This document shows, piece by piece, positions 21,717 to 31,272 of a stretch of DNA of 64,000 bases. Position 1 is the first letter of the stretch; the number at the start of each line of letters is the position of its first letter. Under the pieces are notes generated by a model. It made no database searches. It was not told the origin of the DNA and saw only the letters and a list, made by a program, of their open reading frames with translations. The stretch comes from Symbiodinium natans (taxonomy: Eukaryota > Sar > Dinophyceae > Suessiales > Symbiodiniaceae): contig CAJNDS010002311.1 in assembly GCA_905221605.1 (NCBI GenBank), forward strand, positions 217,501 to 281,500. The letters run 5' to 3'. The position numbers and the translations under genes were made by a program.

Positions 21717-22184
21717 GACCCTCCAATAGTATCTAAGAACACGGGTCTGTTTTTGTAAACGCTCAATCTTAACTTGCCTCCAACATACACGCTTGTGTCA
21801 AATAGGCCCGCGCTTGCTTGGTATAAAGCAAACGCTTGTTTGTGTGTTTTGGCCAAACCCTAAACCCTAAACCCGGAAACCCCTAAACCCTAAACCCTAA
21901 ACGTTCATGGTGCTTGGAAGGGGGAAGGAAGGGCAGTCAGCAACTTTTTCAGGAGGAGCTTTGTCAGGGGGAGGGAGGGAGCTACACAGAGTTGTATGCA
22001 GCACCCCACCCCAAGTGTCATCAGTGTGCTCATTCGTTCGTGGTATGCCTGGCAGCGCAAGTGGCAAATTTCCGTTCTTTCTTTGTGAGTTGTAGTTTTC
22101 TTGCCCAGAAAAAGCATTTTTCCAAGGGGGTTTAGGGCATATGCACAGGGTTTGCATGCTTTGTGACGGTCGGAAATCACCCTA

Positions 22185-22345
22185 AACCCCAAACCCTAAA
22201 GCCTAAACCCTAAACCCCAAACCCTAAACCCTAAACCCTAAACCCTAAACCCTAAACCCTAAACCCTAAACCCTAAACCCTAACCCTAAACCCTAAACCC
22301 TAAACCCTAAACCCTAAACCCTAAACCCTAAACCCTAAACCCCAG
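22185..22345. repeat. CCCTAAA array
   Basis: About 22 C-rich units with rare CCCCAAA and one short unit. The preceding 300 bp (21897-22180) are unique. Overlapping short ORFs on both strands there are unconvincing, so I call no gene. Confidence 0.95.
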
Positions 22346-22435
22346 CCAAATTCCTGGAGTCGCGCGCCCCGGAGGCCTTCCTCAAGGCACTTTCTGCAAG
22401 CGAAGCTGAATCTGTTGGGCAACGCCCGTTCCTCG

Positions 22436-22545
22436 TTGGGATGTTCCCCATTATACTAACAGCCCTTAATAGAGATTCGAATATACGGGGGGGGGGGGTA
22501 CGGTAATGCCTAGTAAGGACTGTTCATATAAGGGGCAGCATCCCA
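22436..22545. mobile_element. MITE-like inverted repeat, family B
   Basis: Left TTGGGATGTTCCCCATTATA with ACTAACAGCCCTTAAT and right AAGGACTGTTCATATAAGGG with GCAGCATCCCAA are inverted. A poly-G run of about ten sits off-centre. Confidence 0.8.
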
Positions 22546-22734
22546 AGCTCTTCGTGTTCGAGCGCCGGCACGAAAAAACGGAGCTTGACGGGTGCAAAAC
22601 TCTACCCATCCGTAACACGGGTGGTCGTCGATGGCTTGAGAGCAGAGGAAGGGCAATCACTGTTTACCCCTAAGAACCCTAGGCGAAAACCCACAAAAAC
22701 TTGGAAACACTGAGCCCCTAAACCTAAATCCTAA

Positions 22735-22787
22735 TGCTCCCTAATGTTCCCCACTATACTAACAGCCCTTAATAGAGATTCACCTAA
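22735..22787. mobile_element. Left half of a family B element
   Basis: AATGTTCCCCACTATACTAA and CAGCCCTTAATAGAGATTC repeat the left half of the 22436 copy almost exactly. The right half is absent. Confidence 0.8.
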
Positions 22788-22903
22788 ATCCTAAACCGCC
22801 CTTGCAATAGGTGGATCCGCAAGCGCAAGCCTGACTCCGCAGTTTCCTTGCAGAGGTCCATAGTGGAAGCAGGCAGGGAGAGCAGGTTCAGGACATCAAG
22901 GAA

Positions 22904-23117
22904 ACCCTAAACCCTAAACCCTAAACCCTAAACCCTAAACCCTAAACCCTAAACCCTAAGGGTCCAACGTACCTACATAGGGAATACTTTGGACCTTAAA
23001 GTACTTCCAATATAAAAAACTTTGGGGCCCAAGTATATCAGAATAAGGTACATGGACCCTTAGCCCTAAACCCTAAACCCTAAACCCTAAACCCTAAACC
23101 CTAAACCCTAAACCCTA
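22904..23117. repeat. CCCTAAA array holding an inserted MITE
   Basis: C-rich units run up to 22958 and resume from about 23064. The interruption is a whole family C element. The same phase-independent unit (CCCTAAA) flanks both sides. Confidence 0.93.
22956..23063. mobile_element. MITE-like family C element inside an array
   Basis: Arms CTAAGGGTCCAACGTACCT and AGGTACATGGACCCTTAG flank ACTTTGGACC...GGGGCCCAAGTA. CCCTAAA units abut both ends, so the element was inserted into a pre-existing array or excised with it. The terminal CTAAGGG is itself telomere-like, which blurs the target duplication. Confidence 0.85.
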
Positions 23118-23119
23118 GG

Positions 23120-23220
23120 GTTACACCGAGGCTGCACATGGGTGAGGAGGCGGCTTCGGATTCGCCAGAGATGGCGGAGGAGGACGAGCAGGAGAAGGTC
23201 GACTCTGAGGTGGTCTCTGC
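23120..23220 (+). CDS. Exon-like capped island, plus strand
   Basis: The island starts right after CCCTAG|G (an AG|G acceptor-like edge) and is open in one plus frame: LHMGEEAASDSPEMAEEDEQ then EKVDSEVVSA. It ends at TCT|GCGTTTAGGG, where GC could act as the donor; GC donors are known in Symbiodinium. The segment is acidic, GC-rich and probably a disordered protein stretch. It is flanked left by CCCTAAA and right by the long TTTAGGG array. The alternative is a decayed gene fragment. Confidence 0.45.
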
Positions 23221-23512
23221 GTTTAGGGTTTAGGGAGTTGAGGGGTTTAGGGGTTTAGGGTTTAGGGTTTAGGGTGTAGGGTTTAGGGTTTAGGGGCTTA
23301 GGGGTTTAGGGTGTAGGGGTTTAGGGGTTTAGGGGTTTAGGGTGTAGGGTTTAGGGGTTTAGGGTGTAGGCTGTAGGGTTTAGGGTGTAGGGTTTAGGGT
23401 GTAGGGTTTAGGGCTTAGGGTTTAGGGTTTAGGATGTAGGGTTTAGGGTTTAGGGCTTAGGGGTTAGGGCTTAGGGTTTAGGGTTTAGGGTTTAGGGTTT
23501 AGGGTTTAGGGC
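23221..23512. repeat. Long TTTAGGG array with TGTAGGG and TTTAGGGG variants
   Basis: About 290 bp, the longest telomere-like array here. Its first two thirds mix 7- and 8-bp units (TGTAGGG, TTTAGGGG), its end is pure TTTAGGG. Confidence 0.95.
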
Positions 23513-23838
23513 CAGCTCGGGAGGTGCTCTCATACAGCCCCACCGGTCTCGGCGAAGTTCGGGTTGTGACTTGGCGAAGACGTCGCCAGGGGCTCCGCGA
23601 TGGGTCGGAACACGTATCCGAGATGCCGAACGTTTTAAGCTGCAGCCCATGGAAAAAACCGGTTTAGGGTTTAGGGTTTAGGGTTTAGGGTTTAGGGTTT
23701 AGGGTTTAGGGATTAGGGTTTAGGGTTTCGGGTTTGTACAAACCTCCCAGGCACAAGCATGGCATCAAAGCAGGAGGCAAAGAGCTTTGCAGTTGGCCAC
23801 TGAGGATAAGCCTTTCCATGTTGTTTGAAATAGCTGAA

Positions 23839-23919
23839 GTTAGGGTTTAGGGTTTAGGGTTTAGGGTTTAGGGTTTAGGGTTTAGGGTTTAGGGTTTAGG
23901 GTTTAGGGTTTAGGGTTTA
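23839..23919. repeat. Pure TTTAGGG array
   Basis: About 11 perfect units. Another of about ten units lies at 23661-23730. The unique stretch 23920-24260 beyond has a 111-residue Cys-rich plus-strand ORF of doubtful reality. Confidence 0.97.
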
Positions 23920-24392
23920 CAAGTGGCTGGCCCAGCTGTGAAAGGGAAGGATCTGGTTTGCTCGAGTTCTGCACGCCGTGCGCATTGTCGCAGCATGTTC
24001 CCTCAAGCTGTGGCCTAAGAGATGTTGGTTTTGAAAGTGCTGCATGTGCACTGTCAGTGTCAAGTGGGAGCTGTTGTGGCTTCAGAAATTTTGAGACGGC
24101 TCTGGTGTGCATAGCCCACACTTGTGACCATGCCGTCGCAGTCTGTGCAGTCCCACATCGCATACTCGGAGTCGATGAAAGAAAAGCTTGCCTCTCACGC
24201 TATATGTGTTTGCTCGGTAAATGTCAGACCAGGCAGCCAGGCAGGCTTTGTCCAACGTCCCCAAACATCCGAATCCTAAACCTTAAACCCTAGACCCTAC
24301 TAAACCCTAAACCCTAATAAACCCTAAACCCTAAACCCTAAACCCTGACCCCTAAACCCTAAACCCTAAACTCGCAAAACCCAAAGCACCAG

Positions 24393-24503
24393 CCCTGCGG
24401 GCAAGAGAACTTGGCCACATGGAGAATCTGCAAGGACTGCGAGTGTGACATGCTGAAACCGAGCAACGGGCCTGGGCCATCTCCAAGCCCCCGGATCTTG
24501 ATG
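24393..24503 (+). CDS. Exon-like island with Cys-rich motif, plus strand
   Basis: Between an acceptor-like CACCAG|CCC and a donor ATG|GTTAGGG the plus frame is open: PCGQENLATWRICKDCECDM then LKPSNGPGPSPSPRILM. The C-x-x-C-x-C spacing with Trp (WRICKDCEC) suggests part of a small metal-binding motif. The right boundary again uses GT from the telomere-like repeat. C-rich units lie at 24290-24370 and G-rich units at 24505-24540. I do not recognise the protein. Confidence 0.45.
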
Positions 24504-24927
24504 GTTAGGGTTTAGGGGGTTGGGGGTTTAGGGTTTAGGGTTGCCGCCCTGCCCACAGCCGAATTATTAACTCAAACATGGCAGGTAGAAGCCAAGACAG
24601 TGACAATGCCTGTGACAAAAAACCTTGCGATGCTGAAGCGCAGCAAGGCTAACTTTGGGCGTGCAAACTTTGTAACAGTCATACCATTTCAGTGTCTCTC
24701 AAGGTCCAACTCTCGCGTCTCCAAAGTATGTGCTCCCCCCCGAGTCGCTTGCTCTATCGGTCATGGACGACACTCCGGGCAGCCCTGCAAAGAAACAACA
24801 TCACCAAAGGCCACCATATCCCGCTGTGTACTGAAGTATACCATCATACGCTGCAGTGTGCTGTTGCTTACTCTAGGGCAACCCCCATCCCGTGCTGGAT
24901 GTCCAAGCCACACATAGCACTCCTAAT

Positions 24928-26624
24928 TTAGCTGGTCTTGCGCAGCACTGTCGCCACCTCTGGCATCATTGCCGAAGGCCGAGGCAGCGCCATCTGCCCG
25001 AAATCGCAGATGGAAATTCCATCTGCAGCACTTTCACACTTTCTCGTCAACTGACACTGTACGGAACTGCCGTGTCCACCATGGGCAGCATTGCCCCAGG
25101 TCACGACAAATGCGCAGGATGGCAGCAAAAGCTCCGCTAGCGGCCTGGATCTGCCGCACATTCTTCGGTTGATCTTGCACAGCACTGCTGTCGCCACCAT
25201 AATCAGCATCGCCCCAGGTCAAGACTGATCCATCGCCCAGGATCGCAGAAAAAGCTCGCCAAGAGGCTTGGACCTGCTGCACATTCTTCAGCTGATCTTG
25301 CACGGCACTGCTGTCGCCACCACCACGAGCGTCGCCCCAGGTCACGACTGATCCATCGCCCAGGATCGCAGCAAAAGCTTTGCGAGTGGCTTGGATCTGC
25401 TGCACATTCTTCAGCTGATCTTGCACAGCACTGCTGTCGCCACCACCATGAGCATCGCCCCAGGTCACGACAGATCCATCGCCAAGGATTGCAGCAAAAG
25501 CTCCACTGGCGGCTTGGATCTGCTGCACGTACTTCAGCTGATCTTGCACGGCATTACTGTCGCCACCATAACGAGCATCGCCCCAGGTCACCACAGATCC
25601 ATCGCCAAGGATCGCAGCAAAAGCTCCGCTAGCGGCCTGGATCTGCCGCACATTCTTCGGTTGATCTTGCACAGCACTGCTGTCGCCACCATAATCAGCA
25701 TCGCCCCAGGTCAAGACTGATCCATCGCCCAGGATCGCAGAAAAAGCTCGCCAAGAGGCTTGGACCTGCTGCACATTCTTCAGCTGATCTTGCACGGCAC
25801 TGCTGTCGCCACCACCACGAGCGTCGCCCCAGGTCACGACTGATCCATCGCCCAGGATCGCAGCAAAAGCTTTGCGAGTGGCTTGGATCTGCTGCACATT
25901 CTTCAGCTGATCTTGCACAGCACTGCTGTCGCCACCACCATGAGCATCGCCCCAGGTCACGACAGATCCATCGCTAAGGATCGCAGCAAAAACTCCACTG
26001 GCGGCCTGGATCTGCTGCACGTACTTCAGCTGATCTTGCACAATTACTGTCGCCGCCATAACGAGCATCGCCCCAGGTCACCACAGATCCATCGCCAAGC
26101 ATCGCAGCAAAAGCTCTGTCAGAAGCTTGGACCTGCTGCACATTCTTCAGCTGATCTTGCACAGCACTGCTGTCGCCACCACCACGAGCGTCACCCCAGG
26201 TCACGACAGATCCATCGCCAAGGATTGCAGCAAAAGCTGCTTTACGTTCACTGCCGTGGGTGGCGGACTGGATCTGCTGCACATTCTCCAGTTGATCTTG
26301 CAGAGCACTGCTGTCGCCACCACAATAAGCATCGCCCCAGGTCTCGACAGATCCATCGCCCAGGATCGCGGCAAAAGCTGCCCCAACCCCGCGAACTTGA
26401 ACCTGCCCCACCTGCAACGTCAGGCTACTTTGGCTGTGCAAGCCGGCTTCTTTCACTGTCGCCTGCTCCGGGAGACGAATGCCTGAGGAATCCAGGAGAC
26501 GACCCCTGCCGACGCCCAAAGCGGCCTGCGCACGCAGCAGCAATGTGTGGACAGAGGCATCCTGAGCAGTTTCCACCGAAACTGTCTTGCCGCTCAAAAG
26601 GCTCACACCAACAGTCACGGACAT
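24928..26624 (-). pseudogene. Ubiquitin-like + RCC1-like repeat protein, frameshifted
   Basis: The start is ATG 26622-26624; a longer frame upstream begins inside a MITE and is rejected. Residues 1-75 form a ubiquitin-like fold (VGVSLLSGKTVSVETAQ, then GRGRLLDSSGIRLPEQATVK, then SLTLQV). About 11 repeats of 41 residues follow (core FAAILGDGSVVTWGDA, linker VQDQLKNVQQIQA), related to RCC1 repeats, which form beta-propellers. A four-unit block (HGG, RGG, DYG, RYG types; 492 bp) occurs twice in tandem. The frame breaks near 26041 (2 bp missing against sister units) and again near 25120 (about 5 bp missing). The last part, VVTWGNAAHGGHGSS, is degenerate and ends at TAA 24928-24930. This gene type is highly multiplied in Symbiodinium; its function is unknown. 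The breaks could also be assembly errors in a repeat. Confidence 0.8.
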
Positions 26625-26633
26625 GTTCTTCTT

Positions 26634-26737
26634 AGTAGCCCAGTAACCATATCCTAACAAGGGTACCCATTTTCTGATTGGCTACTTTATAAGGGAACCA
26701 AGAACCAACAAAAGGGTATATACCACTGGGCTTCCAA
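26634..26737. mobile_element. MITE-like family A element next to the RCC1-like start
   Basis: GTAGCCCAGTAACCATAT and ATATACCACTGGGCTTCC are the inverted ends. It lies about 10 bp upstream of the ATG, so any leader of that gene must include or border it. Confidence 0.8.
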
Positions 26738-26808
26738 GTCTTCTGCACTGCATAAAGCGTGCTAGACTAGAGCCTGCTCTTGGACATGCAAAGTACAACT
26801 TTTTCCTG

Positions 26809-26917
26809 GGTTGCCCAGTACCCTCGGCTTAAAAAGGGTGCCCTTTTTTGCTTAAAGAGGCTTAGAAGGGAACCTAGAGCCCCCAAAAAGGGAATAAGGG
26901 CACTACTGGGCATCCTA
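26809..26917. mobile_element. MITE-like family A element, second in tandem
   Basis: GGTTGCCCAGTACCC and GGGCACTACTGGGCATCC are the inverted ends, with AAGGGTGCCCTTTTTTG inside. It is only about 70 bp from the previous copy but clearly diverged from it, so they are separate insertions. Confidence 0.75.
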
Positions 26918-27144
26918 GTTTCGCATGAACAAATCAAAGAGCCAACGGACAGCTGGATGAAGCGCGCTTACCAAAACACATGTGGTATCCGCCAAAGAAA
27001 CCCCCTGTGTTACAAATATTACCCACATGAATAGCCTACCCTAAACCCTAAACCCTAAAGTAAAAGGGGTATCAATCATCAGAGTCCCTGAACCCCAAGA
27101 GACCCGATTTCGGCTCCGTTGGTGTAAAGTGCCCCACTTTGGAC

Positions 27145-27207
27145 TAAACCCTAAACCCTAAACCCTAAACCCTAAACCCTAAACCCTAAACCCTAAACCC
27201 TAAACCT
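27145..27207. repeat. Pure CCCTAAA array
   Basis: About nine perfect units, directly followed by a partial inverted-repeat element (GTATAAGTAGCTATACTGGG, resembling 50113-50170). Confidence 0.95.
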
Positions 27208-27332
27208 TTTAGGTATAAGTAGCTATACTGGGGAACCCAGAACAAAAAGAAAGTATTACAGCGTAGTACTTGTGGGAACCCAGAGGTGTAGGGCTTCAGG
27301 AGCCAGTGGCTTGAAGCTGTGAAAAAAACTTT

Positions 27333-27439
27333 ATACCCTAAGGCTCTTGGGCCCTCAAAACCCCCAGGAATTGAGATCCCAGAACCCTCCTTAGGAGGTA
27401 CCAGTCCCTCTGTAGGAGGGTCCATGGAGCCTTAAGGTA
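27333..27439. mobile_element. MITE-like inverted repeat, family D
   Basis: TACCCTAAGGCTC and GAGCCTTAAGGTA end the element. The interior matches 52356-52457 with a single visible difference over about 97 bp, so the two copies are recent. Confidence 0.9.
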
Positions 27440-27459
27440 GCAAATAGCACACTAATCAT

Positions 27460-27572
27460 CATATGGGTGGTTGTCAAAAATCAAGGTCCTTTTTTTGGAC
27501 CCCTATGATCATACGACGCCTGATGTTTAGGGTATCCCAAAAGGGAGCATAATTTTGACAACCACCCATACG
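27460..27572. mobile_element. MITE-like inverted repeat, family E relative
   Basis: ATATGGGTGGTTGTCAAAA and TTTTGACAACCACCCATA are near-perfect inverted ends. The middle GGTCCTTTTTTTGGACCCC resembles family E. It abuts the next element, with which it shares ATACGGTG. Confidence 0.85.
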
Positions 27573-27682
27573 GTGATTTCTCTAAGTTACGGCCCCGTCC
27601 CTTTTGGGGCCCTTATGATAAGGCGCCCCCTCTTGTTTGGGGTACCACAAAAGGGACCATAATTTAGAGAACTGACCGTATA
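27568..27682. mobile_element. MITE-like inverted repeat, family E
   Basis: Ends ATACGGTGATTTCTCTAA and TTTAGAGAACTGACCGTAT, with CCCTTTTGGGGCCC and TACCACAAAAGGGACC inside. It is an unsplit reference for the array-split copy at 49750-49930. Confidence 0.85.
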
Positions 27683-28075
27683 GAATAGAGAATACGGTAA
27701 CAGTACATAGTCTGTAGTACTATGAGGGCACGCGTTGGTGCAGCCGGACCCCTCTGCCATTTCGGGTCCCAAAAAAAAGGCCCTGCTGTGGCAGGCTTTG
27801 GATGCAATGAAAACGAGGCCATGGTTTAGGGTTTAGGGTTTAGGGTTTAGGGTTTAGGGTTTAGGGTTTAGGGTCTACAATGCTACTTATGTGGCTGGCT
27901 GGGTCCCCCACCCTCTCCCTCTAAGTACCATTCTATAACCCAAACGACGCATTGGTGGCGAGAACGAGAGAAGAAGCACGCCAGGCGGTGAGCAGACTGC
28001 GTCTGCCATGACAACCGCACCACAACCACCACTCAGTCACAACCGGTGGGTGTGGTGCTGGATGAATACCAATAA

Positions 28076-28543
28076 CTACTGGTGGAGGCGGGTCAAGGGA
28101 CGAGCCGACTGAAGCCTCTTAAGGAACTGGTAGACAGCCTCGGCTAACAGCTGTTGTTTCGCGCACGCATGCAGAAAATAAGTCCTATCTGCAGAAACTG
28201 TGACCCAGCCCGAAAAGTTGAACATGTTGGGTTTAGCGGGTATGATGTAACATGTCGGGTACTTCTTTCGCACGAGAGTGTGGGGAACGGTATGTGCTTT
28301 CATCAAGGGTGTCTGAATGAATCCGCGATTCTTGGTGGCAATATCTGATATGAAAAATCTACTTGCTTTTAATAGTTCTTTTGCAGTAGTTTCTTTGAAG
28401 CGCTTTCCTAATGGTTCAAGACAAACAACACAAGACCCCCGTCCCCGGATGGCGCACAAGCGAAGTGCTTCGGGGTTGTGGAGCTTGAGGGGTATCGTGG
28501 GGTTTAGGGTTGAAGCGGTTAAGGGGTTGAGAGCCTGCGCCAA
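28076..28543 (-). CDS. Hypothetical minus-strand ORF, 155 codons
   Basis: The ORF is open over 468 bp and ends at TAG. It reads ALRLCAIRGRGSCVVCLEPL, then ATKNRGFIQTPLMKAHTVPH and PNMFNFSGWVTVSADRTYFL. The residue mix is protein-like and not repeat-derived, apart from the first 20 residues, which come from degenerate telomere words (NPLTASTLNP). The true start is probably an exon edge around 28470. No family was recognised. The surrounding 27880-28600 is the largest unique block between MITEs in this part. Confidence 0.35.
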   Translation of the reverse strand: MAQALNPLTASTLNPTIPLKLHNPEALRLCAIRGRGSCVVCLEPLGKRFKETTAKELLKASRFFISDIATKNRGFIQTPLMKAHTVPHTLVRKKYPTCYIIPAKPNMFNFSGWVTVSADRTYFLHACAKQQLLAEAVYQFLKRLQSARPLTRLHQ

Positions 28544-28669
28544 GAGTAACCTAGGAATAAAACGGGTACCCTTATTGGTTCTCCACCCGTCAATGAAATC
28601 CTAAACTCAAAGCCCCACCAGCCCTGAAGAATCCCCAACCCCCATAAATCCCAACCCTAGACCTGTCAT

Positions 28670-28758
28670 CTTAATCCCTGTTTCCCTAGATCCTTTTTGT
28701 TCATAAATATGAAAGCCCATAATCCAAAAAGCAAAAAGGATCCCTAACACTGATCTAG
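28670..28758. mobile_element. MITE-like inverted repeat, family G, diverged copy
   Basis: CTTAATCCCTGTTTCCCTAG and AAAAAGGATCCCTAACACTG with GATCTAG at the end. It lacks an 11-bp segment present in the two identical copies at 30375 and 37571. Confidence 0.85.
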
Positions 28759-28947
28759 TCATGGGTTCGCAAATCGGAAGCCCGACACCCGAAACCGTAA
28801 AACCGAGGTCGGTGTCCTGAGGATTGTCGGCAGGATTCTCGGGGTCCCTCATGTCTTCAGGTCGGGACATGTCCTCAGGTCAGGGGGTGCTAAACCCTAA
28901 ACCCTAAACCCTTGACCCTAAACCCTAAACCCGCATGCTTGATGTGC

Positions 28948-29145
28948 CTTACTTGGACGCCCTTTGACTTGGTAAGTAGGAATAGTCAAGCCTAAACACC
29001 AAACCCTAAACCCTAAACCCTAAACCCTAAACCCTAAACCCTAAACCCTAAACCCTAAACCTTAGTAAGGTGGGTCATGGGGATCATCATAGGGTTTCTA
29101 GGGGATACTAAGTGGACTTACTAAGTCACAAGAGCTTCCAAGTAG
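28948..29145. mobile_element. Family K element split by a CCCTAAA array
   Basis: Left arm CTTACTTGGACGCCCTTTG with ACTTGGTAAGTAGG and right arm GACTTACTAAGTCACAAGAG with CTTCCAAGTAG are inverted. Between GTAAGTAGG and TTAGTAAGGTGGG lies a C-rich array of about ten units (28990-29062). The copy at 37359 has no array at the matching point. Confidence 0.8.
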
Positions 29146-29431
29146 AGGTTTAGGGCTTTAGAGGTTTCAGGACTTAGGGCTTTAGAGGTTCAGAGGTTGA
29201 AGGAGTTTAGGTTTTTAAGGGTTTAGAGGCTTAGGACCTGGAGCTTAGGGCTCTGGACGTATAGGGTTTAGGGTTTAGGGTTTAGGGTTTAGGGTTTAGG
29301 GCTTTCGGGGTTTCGGGGGGTTTGGGGTTTGGGATTGAATGGGGTTTAGGGTTCTTGGAAGCGAAGACGTTGGAGAGTGGGGTTTTGAACGATGATTCTG
29401 TAGCAGCTCATACGCGCATTTTCCTGATTCT

Positions 29432-29510
29432 TAAGCCCTAAACCCTAAACCCTAAACCCTGAACCCTAAACCCTAAACCCTAAACCCTATAAACCCTAAA
29501 CCCTAAACAC
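29432..29510. repeat. CCCTAAA array
   Basis: About 11 C-rich units. A G-rich array follows at 29612-29672, with about 100 bp of unique GC-rich sequence between them (another capped island, no open frame assigned). A G-rich tract at 29261-29310 lies upstream. Confidence 0.93.
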
Positions 29511-29679
29511 CGTTCTTACAGGGCGCCTAGACTTCTGACGCCGCGGCGCAGAGGAGTGAAACCCTGAAGCCTGCAACTCTCAGGGTAGTTGCCTGGGTCC
29601 TAGGGGTTTAGCTTTAGGGTTTAGGGTTTAGGGTTTAGGGTTTAGGGTTTAGGGTTTAGGGTTTCGGGTTCAGGTCCCT

Positions 29680-29768
29680 TAAATAGTATGGGCCCTTAAA
29701 AGGGGACCCCTTATACACTCCTTATATACCCTCTACAAATTAAGGGCCCATACATCAGAAGGGACCAA
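29680..29768. mobile_element. MITE-like inverted repeat, family L
   Basis: GTATGGGCCCTTAAAAGGGG and TTAAGGGCCCATAC are the arms. CTCCTTATATACCCTCTACA in the middle matches the 19773 copy. Confidence 0.7.
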
Positions 29769-29799
29769 ATTTAGGGCTCATGTCACTGCCCTAAGAGCA

Positions 29800-29983
29800 A
29801 CTTGGAAGCGCTTTTGACTTAGAAAGTAAGACCCTAAACCCTAAACCCTAAGCCCTAAACCCTAAACCCTAAACCCTAAACCTATAAGCCCTAAACAGGG
29901 CTAGCAAGGTGGGCTATGGGGATTCTCATAGGGTCTTTAGGGATACCAAGTCGACTTACTAAGTCAACAGAGCTTCTAAGTAA
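29800..29983. mobile_element. Family K element split by a CCCTAAA array
   Basis: Left arm ACTTGGAAGCGCTTTTGACTT and right arm GACTTACTAAGTCAACAGAG with CTTCTAAGT (arms quoted in part). A C-rich array of about eight units (29831-29896) interrupts it between AAAGTAAG and GCTAGCAAGGTGGG, nearly the same place as in the 28948 copy. Confidence 0.8.
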
Positions 29984-30374
29984 ACCACCCTAAATCCCCC
30001 AAACCCAGAAAATCCTAAACACCGAAAACTGCTAAAAACCCTGAACCCCCAAAAGGCCTAAACTCTAAATCCCACAAAATTCCTAAGCCCGAAAAAAAAC
30101 ACAAAGCCTTAAACCCCACCCCCCGAAAAAAAAACACAAACCTAACCCTAAACCCCACAGAGCCTTAAGCTCTGCAGCTCTGCAAACCCACATAAATCCT
30201 AAACCCCCCACCAAAACCTAAACCCTAAAACCCTGCTGAGAACTGCATGCTGCGTGCTCTTCCGATGATTTCGCATCGGCACGGGATTCACCAAACCCCC
30301 AGATGAATCCTACAAGTAGGGGCCCCTATCATAACTTGAGCTGAGGTAAGACCTAAACCACCCTAAGACCTAAA

Positions 30375-30475
30375 CTTAATCCCTGTTCCCCTAGGAAGAA
30401 AAAAGGATCCTTTTTGTTCATATATAAGAAAGCCCATAACCCAAAAAGCAAAAAGGATCCCTAACACTGATCTAG
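30375..30475. mobile_element. MITE-like inverted repeat, family G
   Basis: Identical over its 101 bp to 37571-37671, as far as I can read. Inner inverted words are AAGGATCCTTTTTG and CAAAAAGGATCC. There is no coding potential. Confidence 0.9.
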
Positions 30476-31194
30476 TAAACTCTAAACCCTAAGCCCTTCA
30501 AGCTGAGGGAATTCCGAGCGGCGGCTGCGTCGACCTTCGTGGCGACTTCGCCCGAGCCCTCAGGGGGCTAAAGGCTTAACGGAATTGAGGGGTTTAGGGT
30601 TTAGGGTTTAGGGTTTGGGGTTTGGGGTTTGGGGTTTAGGGTTTTGGGGGTCAGGGCTTAGGGAAGTGAGGCTTTGTGCGTAGGGGTCCAAGAACCCACA
30701 ATCCTTCTCAAAAAGCACCAGAAGCGTGAAACCCCCAAACCCGGAACCTTAAACCCCGAAACCCTAAAGCATCCTAAATCTCTGAACCTTCAAATATTCG
30801 CCTTAGACCACTTAACCGTAAAACATCAAGCGTAGACTTGTTGAGGTCCTTCTGTGGCTTCTTTGGCCCCGAACGCTGGGCGGAAACCCGCTTTAAAGTC
30901 AAAAGTCTCAAAACCCCTAAGCCCAATCCCTATTAAACCCTATTCCCTACCTAAACCGTACATCCTCTCCATCCCCCAAATCCCTACACCCCGAATATCC
31001 CTAAACCCTTAAATCCGTAAACCCCCTAAATCCCCAACCCCGTATCGCAAATTTAAAGGGTCCATGTACCTATATACTTTATTCTTGGCCCTAAAAAGGT
31101 TCTTATATACCAGCTTTTGGGCCCGACTATAGAAGGGAACCTAAACCCCCGAAAAGGGAGTAGTGGGCCTACTCTGGGTCTTGCTGTAAGTAGC

Positions 31195-31272
31195 CCTAAA
31201 CCCTAAACTCTAAACCCTAAACTCTAAACCCTAAACCCTAAACCCTAAACCTAAACCCTAAACCCTAAACCC
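31195..31272. repeat. CCCTAAA array
   Basis: About 11 C-rich units. It forms the left cap of an island (31273-31405) that includes a poly-C run at 31328-31346 and is closed on the right by TTTAGGG units at 31406-31470. Confidence 0.9.

Noticed and set aside
23958-24293. Plus-strand 111-codon Cys-rich ORF
   Set aside because: No motif with regular Cys spacing, the last residues come from CCCTAAA words, and an overlapping minus-strand ORF is equally plausible.
24600-24917. Plus-strand 105-codon ORF downstream of the RCC1-like gene
   Set aside because: No recognisable feature; the region is more simply the 3' flank of the minus-strand gene.
25391-26635. Plus-strand ORFs of 109-250 codons antisense to the RCC1-like gene
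   Set aside because: They repeat with the 123-bp unit of the minus-strand gene and have no domain of their own.
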